Of a stretch of DNA of 64,000 nucleotides, positions 63,155 through 64,000 are shown piece after piece. The DNA lies in contig NZ_CP025611.1 in assembly GCF_002868735.1 (NCBI RefSeq), positions 1-64,000 of the forward strand, read 5' to 3'. Source of the stretch: Niveispirillum cyanobacteriorum (GTDB lineage Bacteria; Pseudomonadota; Alphaproteobacteria; Azospirillales; Azospirillaceae). The notes under the pieces are model-generated. The model was not told the DNA's origin. It saw nothing but the letters and a program-made list of their open reading frames with translations, and searched no databases. How positions within the stretch are numbered: position 1 is the first letter of the stretch; each line of letters opens with the position of its first letter. Both the position numbers and the translations under genes were made by a program.

Positions 63155-64000
63155 TCACGGACCCTGCAAACCGTCCAGAATCTGGCGGATATGGGCGGCT
63201 TCCGCCGGGCTGTGGGCCAGCGCGATGGCACGGCCAAAGGCATCGCGCGCCTCCGCCATACGGCCCAGTTGCTTCAGCAATCCCCCGCGCAGCCCATGGA
63301 AATGGAAATAGCCGGACAGACGGTCGCCCAGCGGCTCCACCATGGCCAGGGCGGCCTCCGGCCCCCGCGCCTTTGATACCGCGACGGCGCGGTTCAGGGT
63401 GATGACGGGGGAGGGGGATAGGTTTTCCAACCCGCCATAGAGCAGGTCGATCTGCGCCCAGTCGGTTTCGGCAGCGGTGGCGGCGCGGGCATGCAAGGCC
63501 GCGATGGCCGCCTGTATCTGATAGGGGCCGGACCGGCGGTGGCGCACGGCCTTGTCCAGCAAGGCCAGTCCCTCATTGATGGCGGCGCGGTGCCACAGGG
63601 TGCGGTCCTGATCCTCCAGCAGGATCACCGACCCGTCGGGGGCAAAGCGGGCGGGGCGGCGGGCATGCTGCAACAGCATCAGGGCCAGCAGCCCCATCAC
63701 TTCCGGTTCCGCCGGGAACAGGCGCAGCAGCAGGCGGCCCAGGCGGATCGCCTCCTCGCACAGGGGCGCGCGGGCCGGCTGTTCGTCGGCACTGGCGGAA
63801 TAGCCTTCGTTGAAGACCAGATAGACCATGGCGGCCACAGGCCCCAGCCGTTCTGGCCGGTCGGCCGCACCCGGCGCCTCAAACGCCACCGGGTTGGTGG
63901 CAATGCGGGCCTTGGCGCGGGTGATACGCTGTTCCATGGCGCTGTCGCCGACCAGGAAGGCGCGGGCAATCTGCTTCACCGACAGGCCCGACACGATCCG
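63155..64000 (-). CDS. ECF sigma factor with DUF6596 domain, N-terminus off the window
   Basis: The visible 281 residues begin at region 4 (GLSVKQIARAFLVGDSAMEQ, then RITRAKARI), followed by the large C-terminal domain of the DUF6596/SigJ-like ECF class. That domain includes VYLVFNEGYSASADEQPARA, a PEVMGLLALMLLQHARRPAR helix pair, and TPR-like repeats (SPVITLNRAVAVSKARGPEA). In this class the C-terminal domain is thought to regulate the sigma factor in place of an anti-sigma factor. The usual neighbour is a YCII or VOC protein, and a VOC gene lies immediately downstream. Region 2 and the start lie beyond 64000. Confidence 0.9.
   Translation of the reverse strand, partial: RIVSGLSVKQIARAFLVGDSAMEQRITRAKARIATNPVAFEAPGAADRPERLGPVAAMVYLVFNEGYSASADEQPARAPLCEEAIRLGRLLLRLFPAEPEVMGLLALMLLQHARRPARFAPDGSVILLEDQDRTLWHRAAINEGLALLDKAVRHRRSGPYQIQAAIAALHARAATAAETDWAQIDLLYGGLENLSPSPVITLNRAVAVSKARGPEAALAMVEPLGDRLSGYFHFHGLRGGLLKQLGRMAEARDAFGRAIALAHSPAEAAHIRQILDGLQGP

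Noticed and set aside
1-64000. CRISPR array
   Set aside because: No set of regularly spaced direct repeats was seen anywhere in the window.

Overview
The window reads as chromosomal DNA of a GC-rich alphaproteobacterium, most likely Rhodospirillales (Azospirillaceae-like). This rests on gene order and family content: an LptM-like lipoprotein next to lysA, a TIGR02302-type giant membrane protein before polA, rluD followed by rpoH, glyQ-glyS-ppdK, radA-cvpA-purF and a plant-type GshA. Genus level is inference only.

Layout. (a) 1-2.4 kb: a PemK/MazF toxin with a frameshifted MazE-type antitoxin, an R-body RebB remnant, a broken antibiotic-biosynthesis-monooxygenase-like gene and a TRAP-transporter binding protein broken into five frames. 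About eight indels fall in 2 kb, and I see none in the following 61 kb. (b) 2.6-5.5 kb: fatty-acid desaturase, a small glycine-rich exported protein, a THUMP-type RNA methyltransferase. (c) 5.5-7.8 kb: an accessory pocket beside tRNA-Glu(CUC) holding a DUF29 gene, a decayed copy of the methyltransferase tail, and a strikingly AT-rich orphan gene whose motifs suggest a PD-(D/E)XK nuclease fold with an inserted zinc knuckle. This is the best candidate for something undescribed. (d) 7.8-26.3 kb: mostly housekeeping genes (tlpA-type thioredoxin, argH, lptM-like, lysA, TIGR02302, polA, aldo/keto reductase, thpR, threonine aldolase, rluD, rpoH, a sensor kinase, gshA, rsmE). (e) 26.4-42.9 kb: ppdK, glyS, glyQ, a peptide-binding protein, a crystallin-fold secreted protein, an M16 protease pair, purF-cvpA-radA and a peptidoglycan-binding protein. 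(f) 43-49.3 kb: a membrane protein with a degenerate receiver and an HPt domain, convergent with an OmpR-type regulator; then putA with a divergent Lrp-type regulator. (g) 49.4-51.7 kb: small accessory genes (XRE-type regulator, VapBC, YciI, DUF2200). (h) 51.7-64 kb: pabB-pabC, sppA, a LysE exporter, a TonB-dependent receptor with an upstream palindrome, an HNH protein, an exported superoxide dismutase, rluE, a Kef-type antiporter, a VOC protein and a DUF6596-type ECF sigma factor running off the right edge.

How it works together: the core genes cover amino-acid synthesis and turnover (ArgH, LysA, PutA, threonine aldolase), folate (PabB/PabC), purines (PurF), translation and rRNA modification (GlyQS, RluD, RluE, RsmE, THUMP methyltransferase), DNA repair (PolA, RadA) and stress control (RpoH, GshA, SOD). 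The accessory material is confined to three pockets: the left edge, the tRNA-Glu site and the stretch after putR. No CRISPR array, complete prophage, insertion sequence or rRNA operon was seen. Functions are assigned from recognisable motifs and family resemblance read by eye; no database search was possible.
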